From Alteromonas sp. V450 (lineage in GTDB: Bacteria; Pseudomonadota; Gammaproteobacteria; Enterobacterales; Alteromonadaceae), in contig NZ_MODU01000004.1 in assembly GCF_001885075.1 (NCBI RefSeq), forward strand, positions 2,418,001 to 2,482,000: DNA of 64,000 nt, read 5' to 3'. Under the pieces are notes generated by a model. The model saw only the letters and a program-made list of their open reading frames with translations, searched no databases and was not told the origin of the DNA. Position 1 is the first letter of the stretch. Each line of letters begins with the position of its first letter. This document shows, in pieces, positions 1 through 10,082 of this stretch. The translations under genes and the position numbers were made by a program.

Positions 1-1
1 A

Positions 2-265
2 CTCTTTGACGGTATGCTGATGGGGAATTGTGGCTACACCAAAGAAGAAGCCGAAAAACGTTTATCTGACGGTGATGGTGACATGATTGCATTTGGAAGG
101 CCATGGATCACGAATCCAGATCTTCCGACACGATTTAAGCATAACTACCCTCTCGAATCCTTTGACGATCCATCATCGTGGTACGGAGGTGGTGTTGAAG
201 GCTACAACGATTTTGAAACCTACCGCGAGAAGAGTGGGAAAGACGCGATGACTTCGCTGACCTGA
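2..265 (+). CDS. Alkene reductase (old yellow enzyme family), C-terminal fragment
   Basis: The reading frame is open from the left edge and ends at 265, so only the last 87 or so residues are present. The piece contains the FMN-barrel tail typical of NemA/old yellow enzymes: an AFGRPWITNPDLP segment followed by a short C-terminal extension rich in Tyr, Gly and Asp. Enzymes of this family use NADPH and FMN to reduce activated C=C bonds or nitro compounds in the cytosol. Substrate cannot be judged from this fragment. A strong terminator follows directly, so it is the last gene of its transcript. Confidence 0.85.
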   Translation, partial: LFDGMLMGNCGYTKEEAEKRLSDGDGDMIAFGRPWITNPDLPTRFKHNYPLESFDDPSSWYGGGVEGYNDFETYREKSGKDAMTSLT

Positions 266-273
266 TTGTCTTT

Positions 274-300
274 GGGCAGAGCCTAGCGCTCTGCCCTTTT
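274..300 (+). terminator. Rho-independent terminator after the alkene reductase
   Basis: A perfect 9-bp stem (GGGCAGAGC pairing with GCTCTGCCC, 274-282 with 288-296) with a 5-nt loop is followed by TTTT. It starts 8 bases after the stop codon. Confidence 0.85.
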
Positions 301-364
301 CAAAAGCGTTATCTAAATTAATTCGATGCGTAATGCTGACGCGTTCTCACTATTTAAAGATGCC

Positions 365-811
365 CTAGTTAAACGACTTTGTCTTAGCGGCGAATACGGC
401 AAGCTTTTCTAGACACGACATCCACGCGTAATTGTGCTGATCGCATTCTTGCTTATTTAAAAATCCTTGCTGAATGAGCACTAGCCTTACGTTGTCTTCA
501 TCGGTCTTTTCAAAGTGAATGTCCACCGATGTCATCACCGACTCTTCCATATCATCTTCCCACGCCCAGGAGAACGACAATTGTTCGTTCGCTAAGATAG
601 TCACGTATTCACCGGTCAATGACATTTCAATACCACTGGGATCCATCATTTTTATGCGATAACGACCACCTTCTTTGAAATCACTCATAATTTGTGTGAC
701 GGAGCAATCGCCCGGTGCAAACCATTCACTAAGATACTCAGGCTCGTGAAATGCTGCAAAAACAAAGGGCAATGATGCATCTAGCGTTACATCAATTTTA
801 AACTCGTGCAT
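365..811 (-). CDS. SRPBCC / AHSA1-like domain protein
   Basis: The 148-residue product is a single START-like (SRPBCC) domain of the AHSA1 type. It has an N-terminal hydrophobic beta strand, the segment FAAFHEPEYLSEWFAPGDC, a central GGRYRIKMMDPSG strand and a C-terminal helix. Family members bind hydrophobic ligands in a deep cavity or modulate Hsp90 in eukaryotes; bacterial members mostly have unknown ligands. The start is preceded by AAGGCGG. It lies alone between two terminators, so it is probably monocistronic. Confidence 0.75.
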   Translation of the reverse strand: MHEFKIDVTLDASLPFVFAAFHEPEYLSEWFAPGDCSVTQIMSDFKEGGRYRIKMMDPSGIEMSLTGEYVTILANEQLSFSWAWEDDMEESVMTSVDIHFEKTDEDNVRLVLIQQGFLNKQECDQHNYAWMSCLEKLAVFAAKTKSFN

Positions 812-907
812 AAAGCCGCCTTAGATATTTTTTAGGTTAGGGGACTGTGTCTATCTTACTTTATAACAAAGGAAAAAGCGCATTAGCGCTGTTACGTTTG
901 CCAAAAA

Positions 908-945
908 TAAAAAATCCCGAGCCCGCGTAAGGAAAGGCCCGGGAG
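908..945 (-). terminator. Terminator of the Cys/Met PLP enzyme gene
   Basis: Read on the minus strand, CCCGGGCC pairs imperfectly with GGGCTCGGG (stem arms 936-943 and 916-923) and is followed by ATTTTTTATTTTT. It lies about 65 bases beyond the stop codon at 1011. Confidence 0.75.
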
Positions 946-1010
946 AAGGAGAACATCCTCAATATTTTTTATCGACAGCTCAAAGCAACTTCTTGAGCTA
1001 AAAAATGAAC

Positions 1011-2822
1011 CTATGCACCCTTCATCAGTGAATCCATACTGGCTTTGCTACCAAAGTGCTGTGAACTTACTCTTTCACTTACCGATAAATACAGGTTGTC
1101 GATGTCGGCATTTGCCATAAACTTTTCACAAAATCCTGGAACATGAGGCTCGATAAAATGTTTGGCGGCCAACATAAAGTGCGCAATGAGCTGCTTGACA
1201 TTGTCTGTACCCATGGCGATACGCATAGTGGTCAGTTCTATCCCGGCTTTTTTCTGCTCTTCGGTACTGAGTTCTGAATGAGACGTCAGCGCTGGGCATA
1301 AAATTATCGTATTGTTCTGCCCAATACTCACTTGGTGACTAAATGCAGGCTCTAGGGCATCGAAAAAGCGCACAAATACATCGCGAGGCAGGTTTGCCGG
1401 CGCCATATCAACGGTGAATAGAGTACACGGCCAACCGTTTGTATGCTGCTTTTCACGCAGCCCGGCATTACTGTGTTCAGGCAACGCGTGGCAGTTAACG
1501 CGAATTTGATCGTGGGCGTTTAAGAATGCAGTAAACACTTGCGTATTTATGACCTTGGTCATCATGCGTTGCTCAAGGGTCTTCATGCCGTTTAGAACAT
1601 CAAAGGCTTTCTCAGAATCTAAGAATGCGCCTTTGATGTAGTACACATCCCAGAACATGGTTTCTGACCAATCAACCCCATTTGCTGAACTGCCTTTTGG
1701 CTGGAACATGCGGTGCCCTTCGCCAATAACTACGCCTGCTGTGGTGGCACCACTGCCACACAAATCTTTGGTGTAGCTGTGGATCACATAGTCTGGTCGT
1801 GCTGCTTTATTTTTATGCTGTAGCGGCTGGTGTAACACTGGCGTAGCAAGAGTGGAATCCAGCATTACCAACGCATCTTGTGCATGCGCTAATTCACAGA
1901 TCCCAGGCACATCCAATACGTAACCATGTGGGTTACAAGGCGATTCTAAATACACATGCATTTTTGCGCCATTGTTTAAGCGTGATGCATGCTCGGCTTT
2001 AGTTTTCTGCATGAAAGCTGCAAAGCTCTGTGCGTCATAGCCGTCAAACCACGCAATCTGTATGTCCATTCGGTTGCTGCGGGCGAAATAATCATGGAGT
2101 AGCTGATACACTCCGCCGTACACGTTCCTAGAAACAATCAGTACGTCACCGTGACTAAGAACATTTGATAAACACGCATCAATGGCAGCCATGCCCGAGT
2201 TGAAATTCCATGCTAGGTATTCGGCTGCGTAAGGGCCCGCTTCCATATCTACAATGGCGTTAGCGAGAGAGATGTTAGTCGGGTTTAATAACCGCGAATA
2301 AATTTGGTGTGTAAACTCTTTACCTTGAAACGCGTCGTCTACCCATTCGGTGCAGGCATACACGTAGGTCGCTGTTCTTACCACCACGGGTGTTGCGGAA
2401 AAAAGTGCCGTAACATTGTCGAACAGTGGATAGTGCCCCTGAGAGCCATTGCCACTCGACAAACTTTGGTACGTGGCACGAAAGGGGTTTTGCAACGTAT
2501 CCAATATCTTAGCAATTTGAAAGGACAAAAACTTTTTTGCGTTGAAGTAAGCTAATCGGTCTTCTTTGTCGAGCCCTTGTAAGGTATTGCTCGTAATATC
2601 CCATAGCTGCATAACGCTGGATTGAGCACCATATAAGTGATGAGCGGTGTTAGCGAGTGCTCTTCCGTAGTCACTTTGTGCACTTATACCGAAATGAGAT
2701 AATTGCTCCTCAACTAAAGCCTGCGTAGTTTCAGCTTGGGTTGTGTTACGCTTAGGTGATAGCACTTTTGCATGCGTTACATCAACATCTGATGAGTTTG
2801 GGTATTTATTTTCTGACTGCAT
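1011..2822 (-). CDS. Large PLP-dependent Cys/Met-metabolism enzyme (cystathionine gamma-synthase-like)
   Basis: The product is 603 residues from the ATG at 2822. An upstream in-frame ATG at 2870 exists, but it would run into the promoter region of the divergent gene. The fold-type I PLP core is recognisable: a substrate/cofactor segment near SRNVYGGVYQL, an ESPCNPHGYVLD loop, and the Schiff-base lysine in HSYTKDLCGSGATTAG (about Lys352). This resembles cystathionine gamma-synthase or methionine gamma-lyase, but it is about 200 residues longer than the usual 390-400, with an extra N-terminal region of roughly 150 residues. Reaction specificity (gamma-synthase, gamma-lyase or sulfhydrylase) cannot be decided. 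It is divergent from a 2-hydroxyacid dehydrogenase; if it were a lyase, that neighbour could act on the 2-oxo acid product (inference). Confidence 0.75.
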   Translation of the reverse strand: MQSENKYPNSSDVDVTHAKVLSPKRNTTQAETTQALVEEQLSHFGISAQSDYGRALANTAHHLYGAQSSVMQLWDITSNTLQGLDKEDRLAYFNAKKFLSFQIAKILDTLQNPFRATYQSLSSGNGSQGHYPLFDNVTALFSATPVVVRTATYVYACTEWVDDAFQGKEFTHQIYSRLLNPTNISLANAIVDMEAGPYAAEYLAWNFNSGMAAIDACLSNVLSHGDVLIVSRNVYGGVYQLLHDYFARSNRMDIQIAWFDGYDAQSFAAFMQKTKAEHASRLNNGAKMHVYLESPCNPHGYVLDVPGICELAHAQDALVMLDSTLATPVLHQPLQHKNKAARPDYVIHSYTKDLCGSGATTAGVVIGEGHRMFQPKGSSANGVDWSETMFWDVYYIKGAFLDSEKAFDVLNGMKTLEQRMMTKVINTQVFTAFLNAHDQIRVNCHALPEHSNAGLREKQHTNGWPCTLFTVDMAPANLPRDVFVRFFDALEPAFSHQVSIGQNNTIILCPALTSHSELSTEEQKKAGIELTTMRIAMGTDNVKQLIAHFMLAAKHFIEPHVPGFCEKFMANADIDNLYLSVSERVSSQHFGSKASMDSLMKGA

Positions 2823-2977
2823 AGCGATTCCGTTGAGAATTGACCTCAGGTGCACGTTTACAGCACCCATACCATTTACAAAAATGTAAAGCTTTACTCA
2901 CATTTTTAGAACAATTAGCATTACGATTGTGCAGTCAGACAGAGGAAAGAAAAGTTTACTTTAGGAGTGTTAAGCAA

Positions 2978-3970
2978 ATGACAGCAAGGAGTTCAAAGAG
3001 GATTGAACTGACTATTTTAAGCGATGAGGCGAATGATATTGCCGAAGCGATTCGCCAAAAAATAGCAGATAACAACGACTTCATAGGCGCTGATGGTCTC
3101 CCGCTTTTAACGCTTAAACAAATTACTCAATGTCCCGAAGATGTAAATTCAGAAACCGTTACGGTACTGCTTGCAGACCCCGACCTTGCGTCTCGGATTA
3201 TTGATACATGTTCAGCACTCACCTGGTGCCAGTCTACCTGGGCAGGCAATGCACCACTGCTAAATGCCAATAAAAAAGACTATATACTTACAGGGTTGAA
3301 AGGTATTTTCGGTAAACTCATGCGAGAGTATGTTTTTGCTTACTTGCTTGGACATGCCAGAAACGTAAAGGCTTTTGAGCAAAACCAGCGTGCCGCTCAG
3401 CCAATATGGGAAGCATCAAAGCGAATGCCGCTAAATGGTCAAACGCTTGGCATTGCTGGACTGGGCAGTATTGGGCAAGCATTGATCCCCGTTGCTCACG
3501 CATTGGGTATGAACGTTGTGGGTTTAACCCGAAGCGGGCAAGCAGTGGAAGGTGCCGATGCTGTTTATACACCCGACACTATCGAAGCGTTTGCCAGAGC
3601 ATGTGACCACGTGGTGAATTTAATGCCCGACACGCCATCTACGCAAAACATGCTTTCTCACGAATTTTTTAGTGCGCTGAAACCCCACAGTGTATTTGTT
3701 AACGCAGGGCGAGGCAGTGCGGTTGACGACGATGCCCTTTTACAAGCCTTAGACAGCGGCGCATTGGCGCATGCAGTATTGGACGTATTTCGCAACGAGC
3801 CCCTCGACCCAGCTCATGCGTTTTGGCAGCACCCTCGTATTTCAGTAACCGCACATACCGCCGCGGAGTCACAGCCAAGCGACGTGGCCGACGTGTTTTT
3901 AGAAAATGCACTGCGTTATATCAACGGTGAATCGCTAAATTACCGTTTTGATTTTGCAAAGGGCTATTAG
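2978..3970 (+). CDS. D-2-hydroxyacid dehydrogenase
   Basis: The product is 330 residues if translation starts at ATG 2978, which has TTAGGAG 10 bases upstream; an earlier in-frame ATG at 2840 overlaps the divergent gene and lacks such a site. Family features are visible: the Rossmann motif GIAGLGSIGQA, the VNLMPDTPST segment, the substrate-binding arginine in NAGRGSAVDDDAL, the glutamate in FRNEPLDP and the catalytic histidine in SVTAHTAAES. Members reduce 2-oxo acids to D-2-hydroxy acids with NAD(P)H in the cytosol. The domain order resembles the GhrA/glyoxylate reductase branch. It is probably monocistronic. Confidence 0.85.
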   Translation: MTARSSKRIELTILSDEANDIAEAIRQKIADNNDFIGADGLPLLTLKQITQCPEDVNSETVTVLLADPDLASRIIDTCSALTWCQSTWAGNAPLLNANKKDYILTGLKGIFGKLMREYVFAYLLGHARNVKAFEQNQRAAQPIWEASKRMPLNGQTLGIAGLGSIGQALIPVAHALGMNVVGLTRSGQAVEGADAVYTPDTIEAFARACDHVVNLMPDTPSTQNMLSHEFFSALKPHSVFVNAGRGSAVDDDALLQALDSGALAHAVLDVFRNEPLDPAHAFWQHPRISVTAHTAAESQPSDVADVFLENALRYINGESLNYRFDFAKGY

Positions 3971-4042
3971 CATTTAAATAACCCTTGTCGTCATCCATTC
4001 AAGGCTAAATTAGAGTCTGTCTGTAGCTTGTTACGCTGACGC

Positions 4043-4615
4043 TTAAATTCTAGGGTCAGTTGCCGTTATCTCAATGCGATCATGGTGCTTTTCATGGAAC
4101 GTTAGCAACTGAGGATATTCCTTCATGCTGTGTAGCTCGCGGAAAAGCACCCAATCGACCATGCTATATAAGCAGATTTCAGGGTAGGTCCATCCACTAA
4201 ACCCTCCTTTATCAAGCTGTTCTACCAGCGCGCTTAATACCGTTTCAATCCGCTCTTTTTGCAGACGGTAGTACATTTTGTCTTCACTAATATCAAAGTC
4301 CGACCGCTTCAGTAGCATAAGCTGAACAAACGAATCATTTGCTGCGTCAATCAGGGTGAGTTGATTCTCTTCTTCCCAACTTAAACCATCGCGATCAAGC
4401 TTGTCAGCGAGATAATTGTAGATGATCCGAGAATCGAAAATCATTTGGCCGTCATCTTCAAGGCAAGGCACCTTGAGCGTAGGATTGCGAGAGGCGAGCA
4501 ACTCGCGATCTTCACCTGAAAAAATTTGAAGATTCAAAAATTCATGTTCTGTAGACGCAAGTACGATGCGAATGCGGCGCACGTAGGGAGACGTGGTGGA
4601 GCCATATAATTTCAT
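4043..4615 (-). CDS. Glutathione S-transferase family protein
   Basis: The product is 190 residues from ATG 4615 (MKLYGSTTSPYVRRIR); the open frame extends 33 codons further, but the GST fold begins here. The N-terminal thioredoxin-like domain has SPYVRR in the active-site position, without a CPxC pair, then VPCLEDDG (cis-proline) and DSRIIYNYL, the glutathione gamma-glutamyl contact motif. The all-alpha C-terminal domain follows. Length is somewhat shorter than the usual 200-220. Substrate is unknown. The facing neighbour on the left ends 72 bases away. Confidence 0.85.
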   Translation of the reverse strand: MKLYGSTTSPYVRRIRIVLASTEHEFLNLQIFSGEDRELLASRNPTLKVPCLEDDGQMIFDSRIIYNYLADKLDRDGLSWEEENQLTLIDAANDSFVQLMLLKRSDFDISEDKMYYRLQKERIETVLSALVEQLDKGGFSGWTYPEICLYSMVDWVLFRELHSMKEYPQLLTFHEKHHDRIEITATDPRI

Positions 4616-4807
4616 AAACGCTGTCCTAAACCGTAGTCGTTCTATGAAATCAGTGTAGCCGGAATTTGAAAATAAAAGGAAGTGTTGAGAACAAGACAAC
4701 CGACAGGCATACAATATGATGCGATGTATGCCTATCGCATTAACATCAAGCGCTCAAAGCTGAACGTTCAATGCTTAAAAAGCGCAGTAGTGTGTAGGCT
4801 CAAGCCC

Positions 4808-5152
4808 TTAAACGCTAAAGCTTGCACCACAGCCACAGGTCGTCGTGGCATTTGGGTTTTGAACTAAAAACCGTGAACCTTCCAGACCATCTACATAATC
4901 AACAATGCCACCGACCAAGTATTGTAAGCTCATCGGGTCGACCACCATAGTTACGCTGTCCTTCTCAATGGTCATATCTCCGTCGTTCACCTTTTCATCA
5001 AACGTGAAACCATACTGAAATCCCGAACACCCACCACCGGTTACGTAGACGCGTAACTTTAAATCAGGGTTTTCTTCCTCGGTAACCAACGATTTAACTT
5101 TCGCTGCTGCAGCGTCTGAAAACTCGATTGGCAACGCTGTTTCTACAGACAT
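4808..5152 (-). CDS. erpA: Iron-sulfur cluster insertion protein ErpA
   Basis: This A-type carrier of 114 residues delivers [4Fe-4S] or [2Fe-2S] clusters to apoproteins, including enzymes of isoprenoid synthesis and respiration. The three ligand cysteines are present: Cys42 in [11 protein letters not shown], and Cys106 and Cys108 in TTCGCGASF. The short C-terminus and the VDPMSLQYL segment match ErpA better than IscA or SufA. The ATG at 5152 has AGAGGTAGGT upstream, which decides the start over in-frame Met codons at 5212 and 5188. No isc or suf genes are nearby, as is usual for erpA. Confidence 0.93.
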   Translation of the reverse strand: MSVETALPIEFSDAAAAKVKSLVTEEENPDLKLRVYVTGGGCSGFQYGFTFDEKVNDGDMTIEKDSVTMVVDPMSLQYLVGGIVDYVDGLEGSRFLVQNPNATTTCGCGASFSV

Positions 5153-5283
5153 ACCTACCTCTTGATAATTACTGTGCGCTTCGCACATGCTCTGCCCACA
5201 ATTATCTAACACTTGTTGACATCCATCAACTATTGGGACGATTCTTAACGATTCAAGTATTCATCTACCCATTAAGAGAAACG

Positions 5284-7161
5284 TTAAAGTGTAAATTTAC
5301 CAATAGTCGAGTTTAATGACTTGGCTTCATCATCTAACTCATTAACGAGCGAGAAGCTTGTTTCCATACTCCGTGACGTCTCAAGCGCTGTTTGCGAAAT
5401 AACAGAAATATTCTCGCTTATTTCGCCAGTGGCCGCAGACTGTTCGCGCGTGGCGGAGGCAACATGCGTGTTTGCTTCTGTCAATTTACTGATTTCAGCT
5501 GAAATATTGCCAAGCGCCTGAACGCAGCTTGCCAAGAAGTCAGACGTGACTTGCGTACTCTCGTTTCCTCTCATGATATCGCTAACCGTGTCTGACGTTC
5601 GTTGATTCAACACTTCCATAAGTTTGCTAATTTCGGTAGTCGATTCATTCGTTCTGCTTGCTAGATTTCTAACCTCATCTGCGACAACGGCAAACCCCCT
5701 TCCCTGCTCACCCGCACGCGCGGCCTCTATTGCAGCATTTAACGCTAACAGGTTGGTTTGCTCTGATATTCCTCTTATTTCATCCAGTATCGATGTAATA
5801 GAATTAATACTGCTTGAGAGCTCATTTACCGAGTTCACTGATTTGGTCATTACATCACTCAACTCGCTCATGTTGTGCATCGCCTTGTTGATTGTAATTA
5901 CACTTGAACTCACATTTTCCTCGGTTGTGTTTGCCACCTCGGAAGCCCCCTGCGCACTGTTTGATATTTCTCTTACGGTAAGGTCCATCTCTTCAATTGC
6001 AGCAGCGACAGAGTTTGTGCTGTCGGTTTGTCGTGATGAATAATTCTGTGCGAGCTCGATCTGTTCATACACATTTGCCGCTATTTTCTTCACGTTATCC
6101 GCGCTGTCAGAAACTTGAATAAACATTGCGTGGAGTTTTTCTAGAAATAAATCAATCTGCCCCGCAAGCACACCCACTTCATTGTGCTCGTGAATATTTA
6201 AACGTGCCGTTAAATCGCCGTCGCGTTCATTCAATGCAGTCACTGCTGATGTAATCGTATCAATAGGTGCAAATATTTTTACGGATAAGAACTTCATTCC
6301 GACAAAACCCAAAGCAATGATTACCAGCGCGATAAAAACGTTTACAAGCACCGCAGAGTTAATTGCGCCATACAGCTCACTCGTAGGTACTTCAGTAACC
6401 AAATACCAATCGAGGGAATCAAGTTTAACAGCGAGCCGTGCTACTTCAGTGCCATCGATAGTGAGCTCACTCGGGTTATTTAGGAATGCTCTTGCGTTTA
6501 ACTTTTTACCTCGGTTAGACATATCAGGGTGAAGCGCAATCGCCCCGCTGTCGTCTACTAGATAAACAATACCTGTATCACCAACTGTGTAGGACGCAAT
6601 GAGTTTTGACATCGCATCAAGTGACAACCCAACTCCAGCTAGGGCAGTGCGTTGTCCATTTATTTTAAGCGCATAATTAATAAAGGCCGATGCAACGCCA
6701 TTAGTTTTATCGATATCAATTGCAATCTCATATTCGTTATCGCTATCAATAAAGGTTTGAAACCAGCTATCTCCTTGTGCGGTAATTTTCCTCTCAATGC
6801 CGTTTGGGGTGTAGTAGTTATTTGAGTTCCCTGACACAACATAAGCGGTAATAGCATTACTCTCGCGCTTTATTGCTGAAAGGTGTTCTGTTAGAACTTC
6901 AACCCCACTGGCAGACTCACCCGCTTCAATCCAACGTTTTATATATGCATTGTTGGCCAGTGAGCGACTCGGCAATATGGTACTTTGCAAATCTAACTCA
7001 ACCGCATTTTTAACTTCTTCAAGCGCGGTAGGTAAGTCTGACGATTCTACTTTATCAGTAAGAAAGCTGAGGATTGAGGTTGCGAACACTGCAGTGGTGA
7101 CTACCACAGGTACAACCAACGCGGCTATCAAAGCAATGAAAAGCAAACGCTTTAACTGCAT
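5284..7161 (-). CDS. Methyl-accepting chemotaxis protein with periplasmic Cache-type sensor
   Basis: This 625-residue chemoreceptor has an N-terminal transmembrane helix (about 6-28), a periplasmic region of about 240 residues with Cache-like strands ([33 protein letters not shown]), a second membrane helix (about 270-292), HAMP, and a long coiled-coil signalling domain. The conserved hairpin tip for CheA/CheW contact is visible ([19 protein letters not shown]). Cache domains usually bind small metabolites such as amino acids or carboxylates; the ligand here is unknown. There is no C-terminal CheR pentapeptide. The start has GGAGTAACTT upstream. Chemotaxis kinase genes are not in the window. 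Confidence 0.93.
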   Translation of the reverse strand: MQLKRLLFIALIAALVVPVVVTTAVFATSILSFLTDKVESSDLPTALEEVKNAVELDLQSTILPSRSLANNAYIKRWIEAGESASGVEVLTEHLSAIKRESNAITAYVVSGNSNNYYTPNGIERKITAQGDSWFQTFIDSDNEYEIAIDIDKTNGVASAFINYALKINGQRTALAGVGLSLDAMSKLIASYTVGDTGIVYLVDDSGAIALHPDMSNRGKKLNARAFLNNPSELTIDGTEVARLAVKLDSLDWYLVTEVPTSELYGAINSAVLVNVFIALVIIALGFVGMKFLSVKIFAPIDTITSAVTALNERDGDLTARLNIHEHNEVGVLAGQIDLFLEKLHAMFIQVSDSADNVKKIAANVYEQIELAQNYSSRQTDSTNSVAAAIEEMDLTVREISNSAQGASEVANTTEENVSSSVITINKAMHNMSELSDVMTKSVNSVNELSSSINSITSILDEIRGISEQTNLLALNAAIEAARAGEQGRGFAVVADEVRNLASRTNESTTEISKLMEVLNQRTSDTVSDIMRGNESTQVTSDFLASCVQALGNISAEISKLTEANTHVASATREQSAATGEISENISVISQTALETSRSMETSFSLVNELDDEAKSLNSTIGKFTL

Positions 7162-7210
7162 AAGTTACTCCAAAAATAATGTATAAAACGCGCTGTTTTT
7201 AAAGGGTGGC

Positions 7211-7993
7211 TCAAAAACGCCACACTGCGAGTGCTTGAACAACGCTGTCTTCTTCTTTTGTCCCTAGCTTATTGTTCCAATACTGATACTCAATCCCCAA
7301 GAACAGCCTATCTTTCACATTGAAAAACGTCTGCCCAGCATCCCATCGCGCTTGAATTTGTGCCAATACCCATGATTCAACTATGGCGTCAGGTATTTCT
7401 GAGGTTCTTTCATCAATATATTCTGCATGCCCTTCTATATAAAATTGTTGCGAAGATAGGTTTAGTGGGTATCGCCAAGCAATATCAACCATCCAACTAT
7501 CGTCTTCTTTAGGTGCCCCACCTGCGTTGATACCTTCACTATCATCTAAATATGCGGTAATTAGCACATTAAGAAACTGAAAGCCTTCAACATCGAGATG
7601 CAACTGAATACCAGGTAAATATTTTAGCACGTCCGATTCCGGTGCCATATTAATTCCCATGACAAAGCTAACGTCGCTTAATACACCGTCGTAGTTCGCA
7701 TTGAGCAACGCTTTCGAACTAAAGGCTGGGTACCACTCTGCGTAAAGTTCGTCACCTAATGACGTGCTTGAGTAGTCAGCGAAAAAGAAATTACTACCGT
7801 ATTCCCAGGCACTGGCATGTTGGAAAGTAAAAATACTAGTAGAAAGCGTCGTGCCCGATGCTTCGGCAAACGGCTGATTAAGTTTTCCATACTGAAAATG
7901 GAACTCGTTTTCACTCCATGTCGCACAATCAGAAGAGTGTGAATAAATAAGTGTTGCTATCAAAACAACCAACGAATAAACGTTGAACTGCAT
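7211..7993 (-). CDS. OmpK/Tsx-like outer membrane channel protein
   Basis: The 260-residue protein has an N-terminal signal peptide ending near SSDCAT and a sequence of alternating aromatic beta strands (WSENEFHFQYG, FTFQHASAWEYGSNFFF, QALAVWRF at the C-terminus) characteristic of the nucleoside-specific channel Tsx / OmpK family of 12-strand beta barrels. The terminal phenylalanine fits BAM-dependent outer membrane insertion. Substrate is not evident. It lies 49 bases upstream of the chemoreceptor gene on the same strand, so the two may be co-transcribed and could serve uptake and sensing of the same nutrient (inference only). Confidence 0.75.
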   Translation of the reverse strand: MQFNVYSLVVLIATLIYSHSSDCATWSENEFHFQYGKLNQPFAEASGTTLSTSIFTFQHASAWEYGSNFFFADYSSTSLGDELYAEWYPAFSSKALLNANYDGVLSDVSFVMGINMAPESDVLKYLPGIQLHLDVEGFQFLNVLITAYLDDSEGINAGGAPKEDDSWMVDIAWRYPLNLSSQQFYIEGHAEYIDERTSEIPDAIVESWVLAQIQARWDAGQTFFNVKDRLFLGIEYQYWNNKLGTKEEDSVVQALAVWRF

Positions 7994-8120
7994 ATCATTA
8001 TCCTGTTAGCGTAATTTGACAGGTAAGTGTAGACCCTCTTTTAGAATCTGCCTGCGAATTTTCCAATTTTAATAAATAGATTGGCTTTCAAAGGGATCAA
8101 ACGAAAATAAAGAACAACAT

Positions 8121-8924
8121 ATGAACGACTGCCCAACACCGCCTCCTAAGCTGTTTGATGACTTCGGACAATCTCGAATTGCCGATAAGGAGACGTATAA
8201 AACGCTTTTAACAGACTGTCAGACACAGCTTTTTCGTATTCAGCAGTCTTATTATCACCAAAAAAAACGCGCTCTAATTATTTTCGAAGGGTGGGATGCC
8301 TCTGGAAAAGGCGGCGCAATACGTCGCGTTACAGAAAAGCTAGACCCTCGAGGTCTCAACGTATTGGCATTTGCTGCACCGACAAAAGGTGAGCGAGAAA
8401 AGCACTTTCTCTACAGATTTTGGAAACATATTCCCTCTCCAGGGCAGGTGGTAATATTTGACCGTTCTCATTACGGGCGGGTGCTAGTGGAACGCGTAGA
8501 TAATCTAACGCTGAGAGAGAATTGGTTGCGAAGTTACACAGAGATTAATGAGTTTGAAAGGACATTAAGTGATAATGGTGTTCGTATCATAAAGCTGTTC
8601 ATGCATATTTCGGCGAATGAACAACGCAAACGTTTCGAAGAGCGTCTTCACAACCCTTTCAAACGATGGAAGCTTACAGCAGAAGATTTGCATAACCGAA
8701 AAATGCGAAGCAACTATCTAATAGCAATCGACGACATGCTAGAGAAAACAAATACACCTTATGCCCCGTGGCACATTATCAACGGCGAATACAAATGGCA
8801 GGCTAGAATTGATGTATTAGACGCTATCATAGGGCGTCTGAGCGATGGCGTTTCCATCGCACCTGACGCGCTAGACGAAAAATTCATCACCTTCGCAACA
8901 AAGCAGCTCGATGATGATGAATGA
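8121..8924 (+). CDS. Polyphosphate kinase 2 family protein (PPK2)
   Basis: This 267-residue single-domain kinase has Walker A in GWDASGKGG (57-65), the lid segment RFWKHIPSPGQ and Walker B in FDRSHYGR (113-120). PPK2 enzymes transfer phosphate between polyphosphate and nucleotides (NDP or NMP, depending on class) in the cytosol. Length fits a one-domain enzyme rather than the duplicated polyphosphate:AMP phosphotransferase. Preference for mono- or diphosphates cannot be decided by eye. It is monocistronic, convergent with minCDE. Confidence 0.9.
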   Translation: MNDCPTPPPKLFDDFGQSRIADKETYKTLLTDCQTQLFRIQQSYYHQKKRALIIFEGWDASGKGGAIRRVTEKLDPRGLNVLAFAAPTKGEREKHFLYRFWKHIPSPGQVVIFDRSHYGRVLVERVDNLTLRENWLRSYTEINEFERTLSDNGVRIIKLFMHISANEQRKRFEERLHNPFKRWKLTAEDLHNRKMRSNYLIAIDDMLEKTNTPYAPWHIINGEYKWQARIDVLDAIIGRLSDGVSIAPDALDEKFITFATKQLDDDE

Positions 8925-8988
8925 ATGCTGAAACGTACAGAGCGATGATGCCTTTACACGTCAGCTATTGCTGAAACAAACAATGTGC

Positions 8989-9243
8989 TCAGTTATCAGG
9001 TAACGTTACGTTTAACTCTAGTACACTACAGTCGTCATTATTATCTAACTGAACAGAGACTTGGTCGTCGGCAATAGTGACGTACTTTCTAATCACTTGG
9101 ATGATTTCTTGCTGCATCATAGGCAAGTAGTCAGGCTCTGTTCGCTTTTTCCGTTCATGGGCCACAATAATCTGTAACCGCTCTTTGGCGACTGCCGCCG
9201 TGCTTGGTTTCTGCTTCTTTTTAAGCAAATCGAAAATGCCCAT
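8989..9243 (-). CDS. minE: Cell division topological specificity factor MinE
   Basis: The 84-residue protein stimulates MinD ATPase at the membrane and drives pole-to-pole oscillation of MinCD, restricting Z-rings to midcell. The N-terminal membrane helix/anti-MinCD segment ([16 protein letters not shown]), the [13 protein letters not shown] helix and the C-terminal dimerisation domain are all present at normal length. Its ATG overlaps the minD stop in a TAATG arrangement, indicating translational coupling. Confidence 0.97.
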   Translation of the reverse strand: MGIFDLLKKKQKPSTAAVAKERLQIIVAHERKKRTEPDYLPMMQQEIIQVIRKYVTIADDQVSVQLDNNDDCSVLELNVTLPDN

Positions 9244-10052
9244 TATTTCCCTCCTAGCAGGCGCTTAAAGAACCCTTTTTTCTCTGCTTCAAGGAAACGG
9301 TGTGGAACAGTTTCGCCCAGCAGACGTTTTACTGCGTCTGCATAAGCTTGTCCTGCATTAGCTTCTTCGTCAAGAATTACCGGTTGGCCTTGGTTCGATG
9401 CTTTTAACACCGCCTCAGATTCCGGAATAACACCTAATAACGGAATAGCCAAGATTTCCTCAACGTCAGCGACACTTAACATTTCAGCACTTTCAACGCG
9501 CGTTGGGTTATAACGTGTAAGCAATAAATGCTCTTTTACCGTGTCTCCTCTTTCTGCACGCATCGACTTACTTTGCAAAATGCCCAAAATACGATCTGAA
9601 TCACGTACAGACGACACTTCAGGGTTAGTCACCACAATGGCTTCATCCGCGAAATACAGCGCCATCTGAGCGCCTTGCTCGATCCCCGCTGGCGAATCGC
9701 AGATAATAAATTCAAAGTCCTTCTTGAGTTCGTCTAGTACTGCCTGCACACCATCTACGGTAAGGGCGTCTTTATCGCGGGTTTGCGATGCTGGAAGAAT
9801 GAAAAGGTTTTCCGTTCTTTTATCTTTAATAAGTGCCTGTTTGAGAGACGCTTCTTTGTTGATAACGTTTACGAAATCGTAAACCACACGGCGTTCACAC
9901 CCCATGATAAGGTCAAGGTTTCGCAAGCCCACATCAAAGTCGATGACTACTGTTTTATGACCTGCTAACGCAAGGCCCGTACTTATTGCTGCACTTGATG
10001 TAGTTTTGCCTACACCACCTTTTCCTGAGGTTACTACGATAATCTTTGCCAT
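9243..10052 (-). CDS. minD: Septum site-determining ATPase MinD
   Basis: The 269-residue ParA-type ATPase carries the deviant Walker A KGGVGKTT (11-18, with the signature lysine at 11), a switch segment ending in [14 protein letters not shown], and the C-terminal amphipathic membrane-targeting helix [15 protein letters not shown]-bound MinD dimerises on the inner membrane and recruits MinC; MinE releases it. It is the middle gene of minC-minD-minE, 30 bases after minC and overlapping minE. Confidence 0.98.
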   Translation of the reverse strand: MAKIIVVTSGKGGVGKTTSSAAISTGLALAGHKTVVIDFDVGLRNLDLIMGCERRVVYDFVNVINKEASLKQALIKDKRTENLFILPASQTRDKDALTVDGVQAVLDELKKDFEFIICDSPAGIEQGAQMALYFADEAIVVTNPEVSSVRDSDRILGILQSKSMRAERGDTVKEHLLLTRYNPTRVESAEMLSVADVEEILAIPLLGVIPESEAVLKASNQGQPVILDEEANAGQAYADAVKRLLGETVPHRFLEAEKKGFFKRLLGGK

Positions 10053-10082
10053 CTATTCTTTCCTATTTGTGCGTACAAAGCA

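Noticed and set aside
3957..3987. Terminator after the 2-hydroxyacid dehydrogenase
   Set aside because: The hairpin has a mismatch in the stem and no T-run follows, so it was not listed.
5321..6043. Plus-strand ORFs opposite the chemoreceptor gene
   Set aside because: They are Ser/Ala/Leu-rich antisense shadows of the coiled-coil coding sequence.
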